From UBA699 sp050261915 (lineage in GTDB: Bacteria; Bacillota; Clostridia; Clostridiales; Clostridiaceae): a stretch of DNA of 18,156 nucleotides. The notes beneath the pieces were generated by a model, which did not search any database, was not told the origin of the DNA, and saw only the letters and a program-made list of their open reading frames with translations. Positions 5,414 to 13,491 of the stretch are shown here, piece by piece. The stretch's first letter is position 1, and every line of letters begins with the position of its first letter. The stretch covers positions 1 through 18,156 of the forward strand of contig JBLNDT010000076.1 of the NCBI GenBank assembly GCA_050261915.1. Direction: 5' to 3'. The position numbers and the translations under genes are program-made.

Positions 5414-7585
5414 TTGGATTTATCAAAACTTTTAAATAAAGAACAATATGAAGCTGCTGTAACAGTTGAGGGTCCATTGCTGATACTTGCTGGTGCAGGC
5501 TCCGGGAAGACCAGGGTGTTAACATACAGAATTGCACATATGATTAAAAATTTAAATATATATCCCTCTCAGATACTAGCTATAACCTTTACAAACAAGG
5601 CTGCTGGTGAAATGAAGGAAAGGGTAAAAAACATAATAGGAAATGAAGCTGATAATATGTGGGTTTCAACCTTTCACTCAAGCTGTGTAAGGATACTTAG
5701 AAGAGAAATAGATAAGATTGGATATAATAAAAACTTTGCAATATACGACAGTTATGATCAAAAAGTCTTAATAAAACAGTGTATGAGCGAGCTCAATATT
5801 AACGAAAAGGACATAACGGACAGGGAAATAATTAATAAAATTGGGGAACAGAAGGACAATCTGATTTCTCCTAAGGATTTTAAAAAAACTGCTGAGCATA
5901 ATTTCAGGTTGAATAAAATAGCAGATGTTTATGAGTTATACCAAAAAAAGCTAAAAACAAATAATGCACTGGATTTTGATGACCTTATATTTAAAACAGT
6001 GGAGCTCTTTAAAAATCATAAGGATGTACTGGAATTTTACCAAAGAAAGTTTAAATATATAATGGTGGATGAATATCAGGATACGAATAAGTCTCAGTAT
6101 GAATTCGTAAGACTTATTGCTGAGGCAAATAAAAATATATGTGTTGTAGGGGATGACGACCAGTGCATATATGCATGGCGTGGAGCTGATATTAGAAATA
6201 TACTTGAATTTGAAAAGGATTATCCATCTGCAAAGGTTATAAAACTTGAGCAGAATTATAGATCCAAGGGGAACATACTGGAGGCTGCAAACAGTGTAAT
6301 AAAAAACAACTCCAACAGAAAAAACAAACTCCTTAGGACAGACAGCGAACCAGGTGAAAAAATAAAGGTTCATAGAGCTCTTTCGGATTTGGAGGAAGGA
6401 AGATATGCGGCTAAGGAAATAAAAAGGCTTATAAGAGAAGAGGAAAGAAGCTTTAAGGATTTTGCAGTTTTATACAGAACAAACGCACAGTCCAGAATAT
6501 TTGAAGATGTATTTATAAGAGAAGGTATACCTTATAGAATAATTGGAGGTCTTAAGTTCTATGACAGAAAAGAAATAAAGGATATACTTTCTTATCTTAA
6601 ATTTATAAACAACCCTTTGGATGATGTAAGTCTTAGAAGAATAATTAACGTTCCAAAGAGAAATATTGGAGATACCACTGTGCAGAAAATTCAAGAGTAT
6701 GCATCTTCCATGGAGGAATGCATGTACAGTATTCTTCTTGAAATTGAACAGGTTATGAATCTTACTCCAAGAAGCATAGCTTCTATAAAAAAATTTGTAA
6801 GCTTGATAAACAGCTTTGTTAGGTCTAAGGATGATGTTAAGGTATCAAAGCTTATTGAAGAAATACTGCAAAGTACAGGTTATTTAAACGAGCTTAAAAA
6901 TTCAAAGGATATCGATGACATAAGCAGAGTTGAAAATCTTAAGGAGCTTGTTTCAGCTGCTGCAGAATTTGAAAGCAGCAATGAGGATACATCTCTTTCT
7001 GCATTTTTAGAAAAGGTTACCCTTGTATCTGATATAGATAATTTTGACAATGAAACGGATTCCGTAGTTTTAATGACGGTACACAGCGCAAAAGGTCTCG
7101 AGTTCCCTGTGGTTTTCATGGCGGGTATGGAAAATGGGATTTTCCCGGGATCCCAGTCAATTAACGATCCAAATGAAATGGAGGAATCCAGAAGGCTTTG
7201 CTATGTTGGTATAACCAGAGCCAGAGAAAAGCTTTATATGACATCTGCAGAAAGCAGAAGAGTTTTTGGAAGAAGTGTAGCCTTTGCTCAGTCTGATTTT
7301 TTAAATGAGATTTCAAGGGAACTTAAGGAAGGTTCTATGAATTTCATGCCGACCAGAACTCATATTCCAAGTCAGCTTCCTAAGGTAAATAACGTAAATC
7401 CTGTAAGAAGCGGTCTTTCTGTGGATTCAATAAATGTAGGTATGAAGGTTAGGCATATAAAATTTGGGATTGGGACAATAGTGAGTATATCAAAAGCTGG
7501 GGAAGACGCAAAACTCACCATAGCCTTTGATAAAATGGGAGTAAAAATCTTAATGCTTGGTGTTGCTCCCTTGGAAGCAGTATAG
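5414..7585 (+). CDS. pcrA: ATP-dependent DNA helicase PcrA (UvrD/Rep family)
   Basis: This 723-aa superfamily 1A helicase unwinds DNA 3'-5' in repair and plasmid replication and counters stalled RNA polymerase. All helicase motifs are present: Q-motif region LNKEQYEAA (7-15), Walker A AGAGSGKT (26-33), TFTNKAAGEMKERV (58-71), Walker B VDEYQDTN (218-225), GDDDQCIYAWRGAD (246-259), LEQNYRSKGNIL (278-289), TVHSAKGLEFPVV (555-567) and RRLCYVGITRAREKLY (about 593-608). The C-terminal block VGMKVRHIKFGIGTIV (about 673 onward) is the Tudor-like segment that binds RNA polymerase in Bacillus PcrA. A GTG at 5405 is in frame, but it lies inside the AGGAGTG ribosome binding site, so the TTG at 5414 is chosen. 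ligA starts 9 bp after the stop, indicating an operon. Confidence 0.97.
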   Translation: MDLSKLLNKEQYEAAVTVEGPLLILAGAGSGKTRVLTYRIAHMIKNLNIYPSQILAITFTNKAAGEMKERVKNIIGNEADNMWVSTFHSSCVRILRREIDKIGYNKNFAIYDSYDQKVLIKQCMSELNINEKDITDREIINKIGEQKDNLISPKDFKKTAEHNFRLNKIADVYELYQKKLKTNNALDFDDLIFKTVELFKNHKDVLEFYQRKFKYIMVDEYQDTNKSQYEFVRLIAEANKNICVVGDDDQCIYAWRGADIRNILEFEKDYPSAKVIKLEQNYRSKGNILEAANSVIKNNSNRKNKLLRTDSEPGEKIKVHRALSDLEEGRYAAKEIKRLIREEERSFKDFAVLYRTNAQSRIFEDVFIREGIPYRIIGGLKFYDRKEIKDILSYLKFINNPLDDVSLRRIINVPKRNIGDTTVQKIQEYASSMEECMYSILLEIEQVMNLTPRSIASIKKFVSLINSFVRSKDDVKVSKLIEEILQSTGYLNELKNSKDIDDISRVENLKELVSAAAEFESSNEDTSLSAFLEKVTLVSDIDNFDNETDSVVLMTVHSAKGLEFPVVFMAGMENGIFPGSQSINDPNEMEESRRLCYVGITRAREKLYMTSAESRRVFGRSVAFAQSDFLNEISRELKEGSMNFMPTRTHIPSQLPKVNNVNPVRSGLSVDSINVGMKVRHIKFGIGTIVSISKAGEDAKLTIAFDKMGVKILMLGVAPLEAV

Positions 7586-7594
7586 GGGGATTTT

Positions 7595-9592
7595 ATGGAC
7601 ATTAAAGAAAAAATTGAAGAGATAATTGAAAAATTAAACAAGTATTCCTATGAATATTACGTTTTGGATAATCCCCAAATATCAGACAAGGAATATGATG
7701 AATTATATGATGCACTTGTTAAAATGGAAAAGGAAAATGGTATTGTATTACCTTATTCACCTACCCAAAGAGTGGGGGATGTAATCTTATCAGAATTCAG
7801 GAAATATACTCATAAAGGAAGGCTTTGGAGTCTTGATAAGGCTCAAAGCTTTAGGGATATAAAAGAATGGCATAATAGAAATGTTAAGGCTGTTATGGAA
7901 TATAACCTGAGTCATGAGGATAAACTTCCGGAATTATCCTATGTGCTTACAAAAAAATTTGACGGTTTAACAATAAATTGTACCTATGACGAAAATGGAA
8001 TACTTGTAAAAGCTGCCACCAGAGGAACGGGGGAAGTTGGGGAGGAAATAACTCCTCAGGTTAAAACTATAAAAACAGTGCCCTTGAAAATTGAAAATGA
8101 AAGCTTGTTCGAAATTCATGGAGAAGCAGTTATGACAAAGGGAGCCTTCAAAAGATATAATGAAATCTCCGAGGTGCCTCTTAAAAATATGAGAAACGGA
8201 GCTGCGGGTGCCCTTAGAAATCTAAATGTAGCTGAAACAGCAAAACGAGAACTTTCTGCATATTTTTACGATATAGGGTACAATCAGGGAGATGATTTCG
8301 AAACCTATATTGAGATGATGGAATTCATTAAAGCAAAAGGTTTTCCTGTGGATGATTATATAAAGGTATGCAAAGACATTGAAACCATAGAAGATGAATG
8401 CAAAAGAATAAATAAGATACGAGAAACTCTTGACTATGACATTGATGGTGTTGTTATAGTAATAAATGATATTAAAACCAGAGAGGTTTTAGGAAATACA
8501 ATAAAATTTCCTAAGTGGGCCATAGCATATAAGTTTGAAGCCCAGGAAGCTACTACTATATTACTTGATGTTGAATGGAACGTTGGAAGAAGTGGACGAG
8601 TTACGCCAACTGCCATTTTAGAGCCTGTGGAACTTGCTGGTGTAACAGTAAAAAGGGCAACACTTAACAACATGGATGACATTTTGAGAAAAGGCGTGAA
8701 AATTGGGAGCAGGGTTTTTGTTAGAAGGTCTAATGATGTTATACCTGAAATAATGGGTGCCTCAGAAGAAGAGGGAAATGAAACAAGGGAAATAGTTCCT
8801 CCGGAAAAGTGTCCATACTGCAGCAGTGAACTTATTCAAGAAGGTGTACATTACTTTTGCGAAAACACATTGTCCTGCAAGCCTCAAATGGTAAAAAGCA
8901 TAGTTCATTTTGGAAGCAGGGAAGCTATGAATATTGAAGGCTTCAGCGAAAAAACTGCAGAACAGCTCTTTGAAGATCTCAATATTAAGTCTATTGCTGA
9001 GCTTTACAGCATAAAAAAGGAGCAGCTGATTAACCTTGAAAGGTTTGGAGAAAAAAAGGCTCAAAATCTTATTGATTCAATAGAAAAAAGCAAGGAATGC
9101 ACATTAGATTCTTTCATATATGCATTAGGGATTCCAAATGTAGGAAAGAAAACAGCAAAAGATCTTGCAAAATTCTTTAATACCTTTGAAAATGTTAAAA
9201 AGGCGACTTTTGAGGAGCTAATATCAATTCAGGATATTGGGGAAATTGTAGCACAAAGTATCATAGAATTCTTTAAACAGGAAAAGATAATAGAAAGCAT
9301 AGAAGAATTATTTTCTCTTGGAGTAAATCCAAAAGCTGAAACCACAGAGGAAGCAGAGGAAAATGTGTTTAAGGGAAAAACTGTTGTGGTTACAGGCTCA
9401 CTTGAAAATTTCACAAGAACTGAAATAAAAGATAAACTGGAGGCGCTTGGAGCGAATGTTTCAGGAAGCGTGAGCAAAAAAACGGATTATGTAATTGCAG
9501 GAGCCGATCCTGGGTCAAAATATGAAAAAGCAATTGCTCTCGGGATAAAAATATTTAATGAAGAAGAGCTTAAAGCCTTAGGTCTTACATAA
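7595..9592 (+). CDS. ligA: NAD-dependent DNA ligase LigA
   Basis: This 665-aa enzyme seals nicks in replication and repair using NAD. The adenylated lysine is Lys121 in KFDG. The Ia domain is at the N terminus (YYVLDNPQISDKEYD, 21-35). The nucleotidyltransferase domain runs to about 315 and includes ATRGTGEVGEE (141-151) and YDIDGVVI (281-288). An OB fold follows, then a zinc finger with Cys406, 409, 422 and 428, helix-hairpin-helix repeats (about 440-570, LGIPNVGKKTA) and a C-terminal BRCT domain (about 589-665). The segment RLWSLDKAQS (76-85) replaces the more usual PMLSL-type motif; I recall the same wording in other clostridial ligases, so it reads as lineage-specific. The ATG follows AGGGGGA (7584-7590), 9 bp after pcrA. 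Confidence 0.97.
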   Translation: MDIKEKIEEIIEKLNKYSYEYYVLDNPQISDKEYDELYDALVKMEKENGIVLPYSPTQRVGDVILSEFRKYTHKGRLWSLDKAQSFRDIKEWHNRNVKAVMEYNLSHEDKLPELSYVLTKKFDGLTINCTYDENGILVKAATRGTGEVGEEITPQVKTIKTVPLKIENESLFEIHGEAVMTKGAFKRYNEISEVPLKNMRNGAAGALRNLNVAETAKRELSAYFYDIGYNQGDDFETYIEMMEFIKAKGFPVDDYIKVCKDIETIEDECKRINKIRETLDYDIDGVVIVINDIKTREVLGNTIKFPKWAIAYKFEAQEATTILLDVEWNVGRSGRVTPTAILEPVELAGVTVKRATLNNMDDILRKGVKIGSRVFVRRSNDVIPEIMGASEEEGNETREIVPPEKCPYCSSELIQEGVHYFCENTLSCKPQMVKSIVHFGSREAMNIEGFSEKTAEQLFEDLNIKSIAELYSIKKEQLINLERFGEKKAQNLIDSIEKSKECTLDSFIYALGIPNVGKKTAKDLAKFFNTFENVKKATFEELISIQDIGEIVAQSIIEFFKQEKIIESIEELFSLGVNPKAETTEEAEENVFKGKTVVVTGSLENFTRTEIKDKLEALGANVSGSVSKKTDYVIAGADPGSKYEKAIALGIKIFNEEELKALGLT

Positions 9593-9595
9593 GTA

Positions 9596-9623
9596 TTTAC
9601 AAATAATTTTTTTAGAGTATAAT
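9596..9623 (+). promoter_or_regulatory. near-consensus promoter for the 89-aa membrane protein
   Basis: TTTACA (9596-9601) and TATAAT (9618-9623) are 16 bp apart, giving a predicted start near 9630 and a leader of about 35 nt before the ATG at 9666. It starts just after the ligA stop codon. Confidence 0.65.
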
Positions 9624-9665
9624 ATAGGGATACTAAGTAAAATAAATAATTTGCAGGTGAATATA

Positions 9666-9935
9666 ATGAAAAAAGCCATAAACTTGTTCAGATGGATTGC
9701 AGTGACATTTACAGTATTAGCACTTGTACTTACATTGCTTACATCATATCAGTTTATTTATATTAAATACTTTGATAGTTACTATACTCTTGAATGGAGC
9801 ATGTTTTTCACCATGCTGCTTTTTGGAATAAGTATGTTTGATTATAAGCATAGATTGAAAAATATAGTATACTCACTTTGCTGCATGATTCTTGCAGCAG
9901 GAACTATGTTTTTCATATACATGAAGGTTTACTAG
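9666..9935 (+). CDS. small membrane protein with three predicted helices (89 aa)
   Basis: I do not recognise a family. The product is 89 aa, with hydrophobic segments at about 8-27, 43-59 and 67-87 separated by short loops, one of them basic (YKHRLKN, 60-66). It has no catalytic motif or long soluble part. An earlier in-frame TTG (9651) exists, but CAGGTGA at 9654-9660 points to the ATG at 9666. The gene has its own promoter (9596-9623) and a strong terminator right after it, so it is a monocistronic unit between ligA and gatCAB rather than part of either operon. Confidence 0.8.
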   Translation: MKKAINLFRWIAVTFTVLALVLTLLTSYQFIYIKYFDSYYTLEWSMFFTMLLFGISMFDYKHRLKNIVYSLCCMILAAGTMFFIYMKVY

Positions 9936-9942
9936 AAAATTT

Positions 9943-9973
9943 GTAGGATTTACAATGTAAATCCTACTTTTTT
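9943..9973 (+). terminator. intrinsic terminator after the 89-aa gene
   Basis: A perfect 11-bp stem, GTAGGATTTAC (9943-9953) with GTAAATCCTAC (9957-9967), has a 3-nt loop and is followed by six T. It begins 7 bp after the stop codon and insulates gatC from upstream transcription. I found no convincing promoter in the 58 bp between it and gatC. Confidence 0.92.
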
Positions 9974-10031
9974 GTGCATTATGTGGTAAAATATAAATGT
10001 TATTTTAGAAACATAGAAAGAGAGGGATATC

Positions 10032-10319
10032 ATGTCAGTTTCAAAGAAGGATGTAGAACATGTTGCAAAGCTCGCAAGATTGGAATTTAGTGAATTGGAA
10101 AAGGATTCTTTGATAAGCGATTTGAATAATGTACTAGGATATATCGAAAAGTTAGATGAGCTTAATACTGAAAATGAAGATATAATTGTAAATCCTTATT
10201 ACATTGAAAATAAATTCAGAGAGGATATAATACACCCATCCATGAGGGTGGAGGATGTTGAAGGAAATGCTCCTCAAAGTCTTGAAGGATATGTTGTAGT
10301 ACCTAAAATAATCGATTAA
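10032..10319 (+). CDS. gatC: Asp/Glu-tRNA amidotransferase subunit C
   Basis: This 95-aa protein is the small subunit of GatCAB, which converts Glu-tRNA(Gln) or Asp-tRNA(Asn) to Gln-tRNA or Asn-tRNA. GatC wraps around the A-B interface and stabilises the complex. Family features are the start VSKKDVEHVAKLARLEF (2-18), the LNNVLGYIEKLDELNTE helix region (31-47) and the C-terminal segment EGYVVVPKIID (85-95). The ATG follows AGAGGGAT (10021-10028). The gene lies 12 bp before gatA, with the gatA ribosome binding site overlapping its stop codon. Confidence 0.96.
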   Translation: MSVSKKDVEHVAKLARLEFSELEKDSLISDLNNVLGYIEKLDELNTENEDIIVNPYYIENKFREDIIHPSMRVEDVEGNAPQSLEGYVVVPKIID

Positions 10320-10331
10320 GGAGGATGGAAG

Positions 10332-11789
10332 ATGGATTTAAACCTGTTACCAGCCCATGAACTGCTGGGTTTGATAAAGAATAAAGAAGTAAAAATAGAA
10401 GATGTAGTAAATTCACATTTTAATAGAATAAAAGAAGTGGATTCCAAGGTAGGAGCCTACCTATATGTTGCAGAAGCAGAAGCTCTTGAAAAGGCAAAGG
10501 AATTAGACAGGAAAATAAGTGCAGGAGAAAGCACCGGAGCCTTGGCTGGAATACCTATTTCAATAAAAGACAATATAAGCGTAAAGGGAATGCAGAATTC
10601 CTGTGCTTCAAAAATGTTAAATGGATACATATCGCCTTATGATGCTCATGTTATTGAAAAGATCAAAGCTGAAGATGGAATTATAGTTGGAAAAACAAAC
10701 CTTGATGAATTTGCAATGGGGTCCTCCACTGAAAACAGCGCTATTAAGGTTACAAGAAATCCATGGGATCTTGAAAGAGTACCAGGGGGTTCCTCAGGTG
10801 GTTCTGCAGTATGTGTTTCTGCCATGGAAACGTCACTTTCCCTTGGAACGGATACAGGGGGCTCTGTTAGACAGCCAGCATCCCTTTGCGGAGTTGTGGG
10901 CTTAAAACCAACCTATGGGAGAGTTTCAAGATATGGTGCTGTTGCCTTTGGTTCCACTTTGGACCAGATAGGAACTTTTGCAAGAGATGTGGAAGATTGT
11001 GCCCTTTTAAACCAATATATATCAGGACTTGATTTAAGGGATTCCACTACTGCTGATATTCCTGTGCAGGATTACAAGCAGAGTCTAAAAATGGACCTTA
11101 AAGGTAAAAAAATAGGAGTGCCAAGAGAATATTTCGGCGAAGGTATGGACCCTGAAGTAAGAAAATCAGTTATGGATGCATTAAAGGTATTTCAGGAAAA
11201 TGGAGCTGAGGTTAAGGAGTGTTCCCTTCCTCTTTCAGAGTACTCCCTTGCTGCATACTACATAATAAGCAGTGCTGAGGCATCTTCAAACCTTGCAAGA
11301 TTTGACGGCATAAGATATGGCCACAGAGCAGAGGAGTTCAAGGATGCAGTAGATATATACTATAAATCAAGAAGCCAGGGATTTGGTCCTGAGGTTAAGA
11401 GAAGAATAATGCTTGGAACCTATGTGCTTTCAGCAGGATATTACGATGCTTATTATAAAAAGGCATTAAAGGTTAGAAACCTTATCAAAAATGATTTCAG
11501 CAGGGTGTTAAGTGAATTTGATGCAATAGTAGGACCTACATCACCAACTACGGCCTTTAAAATGGGAGAAAAGTCAGGGGATGTACTTTCCATGTATTTG
11601 TCTGACATATACACAGTGCCTGTAAATGTTGCAGGACTTCCAGGAATATCTATACCGTGCGGTATGGCAAACAACCTGCCGGTAGGTCTTCAGATAATTG
11701 GAAATTATTATAGAGAAGACGTTTTGTTTAATCTTGCTTACAGTTTTGAAAAATCAACTGAATGGCATAAAATGAGACCTCATATTTAG
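10332..11789 (+). CDS. gatA: Asp/Glu-tRNA amidotransferase subunit A
   Basis: This 485-aa amidase-signature enzyme hydrolyses glutamine and channels ammonia to GatB for amidation of misacylated tRNA. The Ser-cisSer-Lys triad is intact: Lys79 in ISIKDNI, Ser154 in PGGSSGGSA and the nucleophile Ser178 in DTGGSVR. These fall at the same numbers as in the Staphylococcus aureus enzyme. TNLDEFAMGSSTENS (122-136) and GLKPTYGRVSRYG are further signatures, and the length is typical for the family. AAGGAGGAT (10318-10326) precedes the ATG. The operon order C-A-B is the common Firmicutes order. Confidence 0.97.
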   Translation: MDLNLLPAHELLGLIKNKEVKIEDVVNSHFNRIKEVDSKVGAYLYVAEAEALEKAKELDRKISAGESTGALAGIPISIKDNISVKGMQNSCASKMLNGYISPYDAHVIEKIKAEDGIIVGKTNLDEFAMGSSTENSAIKVTRNPWDLERVPGGSSGGSAVCVSAMETSLSLGTDTGGSVRQPASLCGVVGLKPTYGRVSRYGAVAFGSTLDQIGTFARDVEDCALLNQYISGLDLRDSTTADIPVQDYKQSLKMDLKGKKIGVPREYFGEGMDPEVRKSVMDALKVFQENGAEVKECSLPLSEYSLAAYYIISSAEASSNLARFDGIRYGHRAEEFKDAVDIYYKSRSQGFGPEVKRRIMLGTYVLSAGYYDAYYKKALKVRNLIKNDFSRVLSEFDAIVGPTSPTTAFKMGEKSGDVLSMYLSDIYTVPVNVAGLPGISIPCGMANNLPVGLQIIGNYYREDVLFNLAYSFEKSTEWHKMRPHI

Positions 11790-11807
11790 TGAAGGAGTGA
11801 AAATACA

Positions 11808-13238
11808 ATGGAGTTTGAATCAGTAATAGGGTTGGAGGTTCATGCAGAGCTTTCAACTAAAACTAAGATATACTGTGGATGCAGTACTGAATTTGGCGGT
11901 TTGCCAAACTCTCACGTATGTCCTGTTTGCCTTGGGCTTCCAGGTTCTCTTCCAGTATTAAATAAAAAGGTTGTAGAATACGCTATTAAGGCAGGATTGG
12001 CATTAAACTGTACAATAACGAAATCTGGCAGAATGGATAGAAAGAATTATTTTTATCCTGACTGTCCAAAGGATTATCAGATAACTCAGGATGAGCTTCC
12101 TATATGCAGAGACGGCTTTATAGAAATAGAGCTTAAGGATGGTTCAAAGAAAAAGATAGGAATTGAAAGAATACATATGGAGGAAGACGCAGGAAAACTT
12201 CTTCATACAGGAGCAGGAACCCTGGTGGACTTCAACAGGTCTGGAGTTCCTCTTATTGAAATAGTTTCAAGACCTGACATAAGAAACCCTGAGGAAGCAA
12301 CCTTGTACCTTCAGAAGCTTAAGAGCATATTGTTTTCAATAGGTGTTTCAGATTGCAAAATGGAACAGGGATCATTAAGATGTGACGGAAATATATCAGT
12401 GATGGAAAAGGGCAGCAAAAAGTTTGGAGTAAGGGCTGAAATTAAAAATGTAAACTCCTTTAAAGCTCTTGAAAAAGCCTTTGAATATGAAATGGCAAGA
12501 CATATAAAAGCTATTGAAGACGGAATGGAACTTACCCAGGAAACAAGAAGATGGGATGAAAATGCAGGAATTACTGTAAACATGAGAAGTAAGGAAGAAG
12601 CTAATGATTACAGATACTTCCCAGAAGGAGACCTGGTTACTTTAAATGTTTCTGAGGAATGGATTGAGGAAATAAGAAAGACAATACCAGAACTTCCTCA
12701 TGAAAAAGCTGAAAGGTTTGTAAATGAATACAGCATACCTAAGTATGATGCAGGGGTGCTTACATTATCATGTGAAATGGCTGATTTCTTTGATGAGACA
12801 GCAAAATTAAGCAAAGATCCGAAGGCTGCTTCAAACTGGCTTATGGGAGATATCTCAAGGCTTATGAATGAAAAGGCAATGGAAACCTCTGACCTTAAAT
12901 TCAACCCGGCTGATCTGGCAGAGCTAATAAAATTAATCAATGAAGGAACAATATCAAACAGCATAGGTAAAAAAGTCATTGATGAAATGTTTGAAACAGG
13001 AAAGGCTCCTAAACTTATAGTTGAGGAAAAGGGACTTATCCAAAACAATGATGAAGCTGAAATCCTTGATGTAGTTAAAAAGATAATAGCTGAAAATCCA
13101 AAATCAGTAGAGGATTTTAAAAATGGAAAGAAAAGAGCAGTAGGCTTTATAGTTGGACTTATTATGAAAGAAACAAAAGGTAAAGCTAACCCTCAGATAG
13201 TGAATAATCTTGTAAACAGTGAACTGAATAAAATGTAA
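11808..13238 (+). CDS. gatB: Asp/Glu-tRNA amidotransferase subunit B
   Basis: This 476-aa subunit binds misacylated tRNA, phosphorylates the acyl group with ATP and transfers ammonia supplied by GatA. Visible features are IGLEVHAEL (7-15) and a zinc site CGC plus CPVC (Cys23, 25, 38, 41). MDRKNYFYPDCPKDYQITQ is the active-site region, followed by MEEDAGKLLHTG, SGVPLIEIVSRPD and NDYRYFPEGDL. The C-terminal part (about 330-476) is the helical and YqeY-like tRNA-binding region, ending in GLIMKETKGKANPQ. GAAGGAGTGA (11791-11800) precedes the ATG, 18 bp after gatA. The stop codon overlaps the left arm of a terminator shared with a convergent small gene. Confidence 0.97.
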   Translation: MEFESVIGLEVHAELSTKTKIYCGCSTEFGGLPNSHVCPVCLGLPGSLPVLNKKVVEYAIKAGLALNCTITKSGRMDRKNYFYPDCPKDYQITQDELPICRDGFIEIELKDGSKKKIGIERIHMEEDAGKLLHTGAGTLVDFNRSGVPLIEIVSRPDIRNPEEATLYLQKLKSILFSIGVSDCKMEQGSLRCDGNISVMEKGSKKFGVRAEIKNVNSFKALEKAFEYEMARHIKAIEDGMELTQETRRWDENAGITVNMRSKEEANDYRYFPEGDLVTLNVSEEWIEEIRKTIPELPHEKAERFVNEYSIPKYDAGVLTLSCEMADFFDETAKLSKDPKAASNWLMGDISRLMNEKAMETSDLKFNPADLAELIKLINEGTISNSIGKKVIDEMFETGKAPKLIVEEKGLIQNNDEAEILDVVKKIIAENPKSVEDFKNGKKRAVGFIVGLIMKETKGKANPQIVNNLVNSELNKM

Positions 13239-13260
13239 AAGACGCTTATGCGTCTTTTTT
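13237..13260. terminator. bidirectional intrinsic terminator between gatB and the 57-aa gene
   Basis: A 9-bp stem, AAAAGACGC (13237-13245) with GCGTCTTTT (13250-13258), has a TTAT loop and T runs on both strands. It can therefore serve gatB on the plus strand and the convergent 57-aa gene on the minus strand. The gatB stop overlaps the left arm, and the stop codon of the minus-strand gene lies in the loop. Confidence 0.85.
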
Positions 13261-13419
13261 ATTCACTAAGGAATATATATGCTGTGTTAATTTTTCCATA
13301 AGGTAATTCTTGTATCTTAATTGGTTCAGCATCTGATTGAATATAATAAAGCCCCATATTAAAACAAACATTATGGTACACATGGTAAGCACAGCTAGTA
13401 TTTCAAGCAATAAAATCAT
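13246..13419 (-). CDS. small single-pass membrane protein (57 aa), unknown function
   Basis: I do not recognise this protein. Translated on the minus strand from the ATG at 13417-13419, the frame runs 57 codons to a TAA at 13246-13248. Residues 2-28 form one long hydrophobic helix (beginning ILLLEILAVL), followed by a basic, Gln/Tyr-rich cytoplasmic-type tail (NQLRYKNYLMEKLTQH, 32-47, ending NKKDA). The ribosome binding site is the G-rich TGGGGGT 7-8 nt before the ATG, which is not a canonical AGGAGG. Its end is only 7 bp from the end of convergent gatB. It lies downstream of the 442-aa gene on the same strand, so they may be co-transcribed. Its control region contains an inverted repeat, listed separately. 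A hydrophobic helix is a common result of AT-rich noncoding DNA, which limits confidence. Confidence 0.6.
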   Translation of the reverse strand: MILLLEILAVLTMCTIMFVLIWGFIIFNQMLNQLRYKNYLMEKLTQHIYSLVNKKDA

Positions 13420-13422
13420 CTT

Positions 13423-13483
13423 AATACCCCCAGTTAAAATGCAACAAAATATGTAAACATTATAACATAAAAACTGGGGTATT
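13423..13483. repeat. inverted repeat around the start region of the 57-aa gene
   Basis: AATACCCCCAGTT (13423-13435) and AACTGGGGTATT (13472-13483) are complementary over 12 bp with one bulged C; the spacer is 36 nt. The arm at 13423-13435 contains, on the minus strand, the G-rich ribosome binding site of the 57-aa gene. A minus-strand TATAAT (13464-13459) lies in the loop. There is no T tract after either arm, so it is not a standard terminator. Confidence 0.75.
13459..13464 (-). promoter_or_regulatory. candidate -10 box for the 57-aa gene
   Basis: A perfect TATAAT on the minus strand would start transcription near 13452, about 33 nt before the ATG at 13419. The sequence 17 bp upstream (TTAGAA) is a poor -35 box. 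The box sits in the loop of the 13423-13483 inverted repeat. Confidence 0.4.
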
Positions 13484-13491
13484 CTAATATT

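Noticed and set aside
5951..6373. 140-codon minus-strand frame opposite pcrA
   Set aside because: The composition is typical of antisense AT-rich DNA (Ile, Phe, Tyr and Cys), there is no ribosome binding site, and it overlaps conserved helicase motifs.
10687..10905. 72-codon plus-strand frame inside gatA
   Set aside because: gatA is intact through this region with its catalytic residues; this is an out-of-frame shadow.
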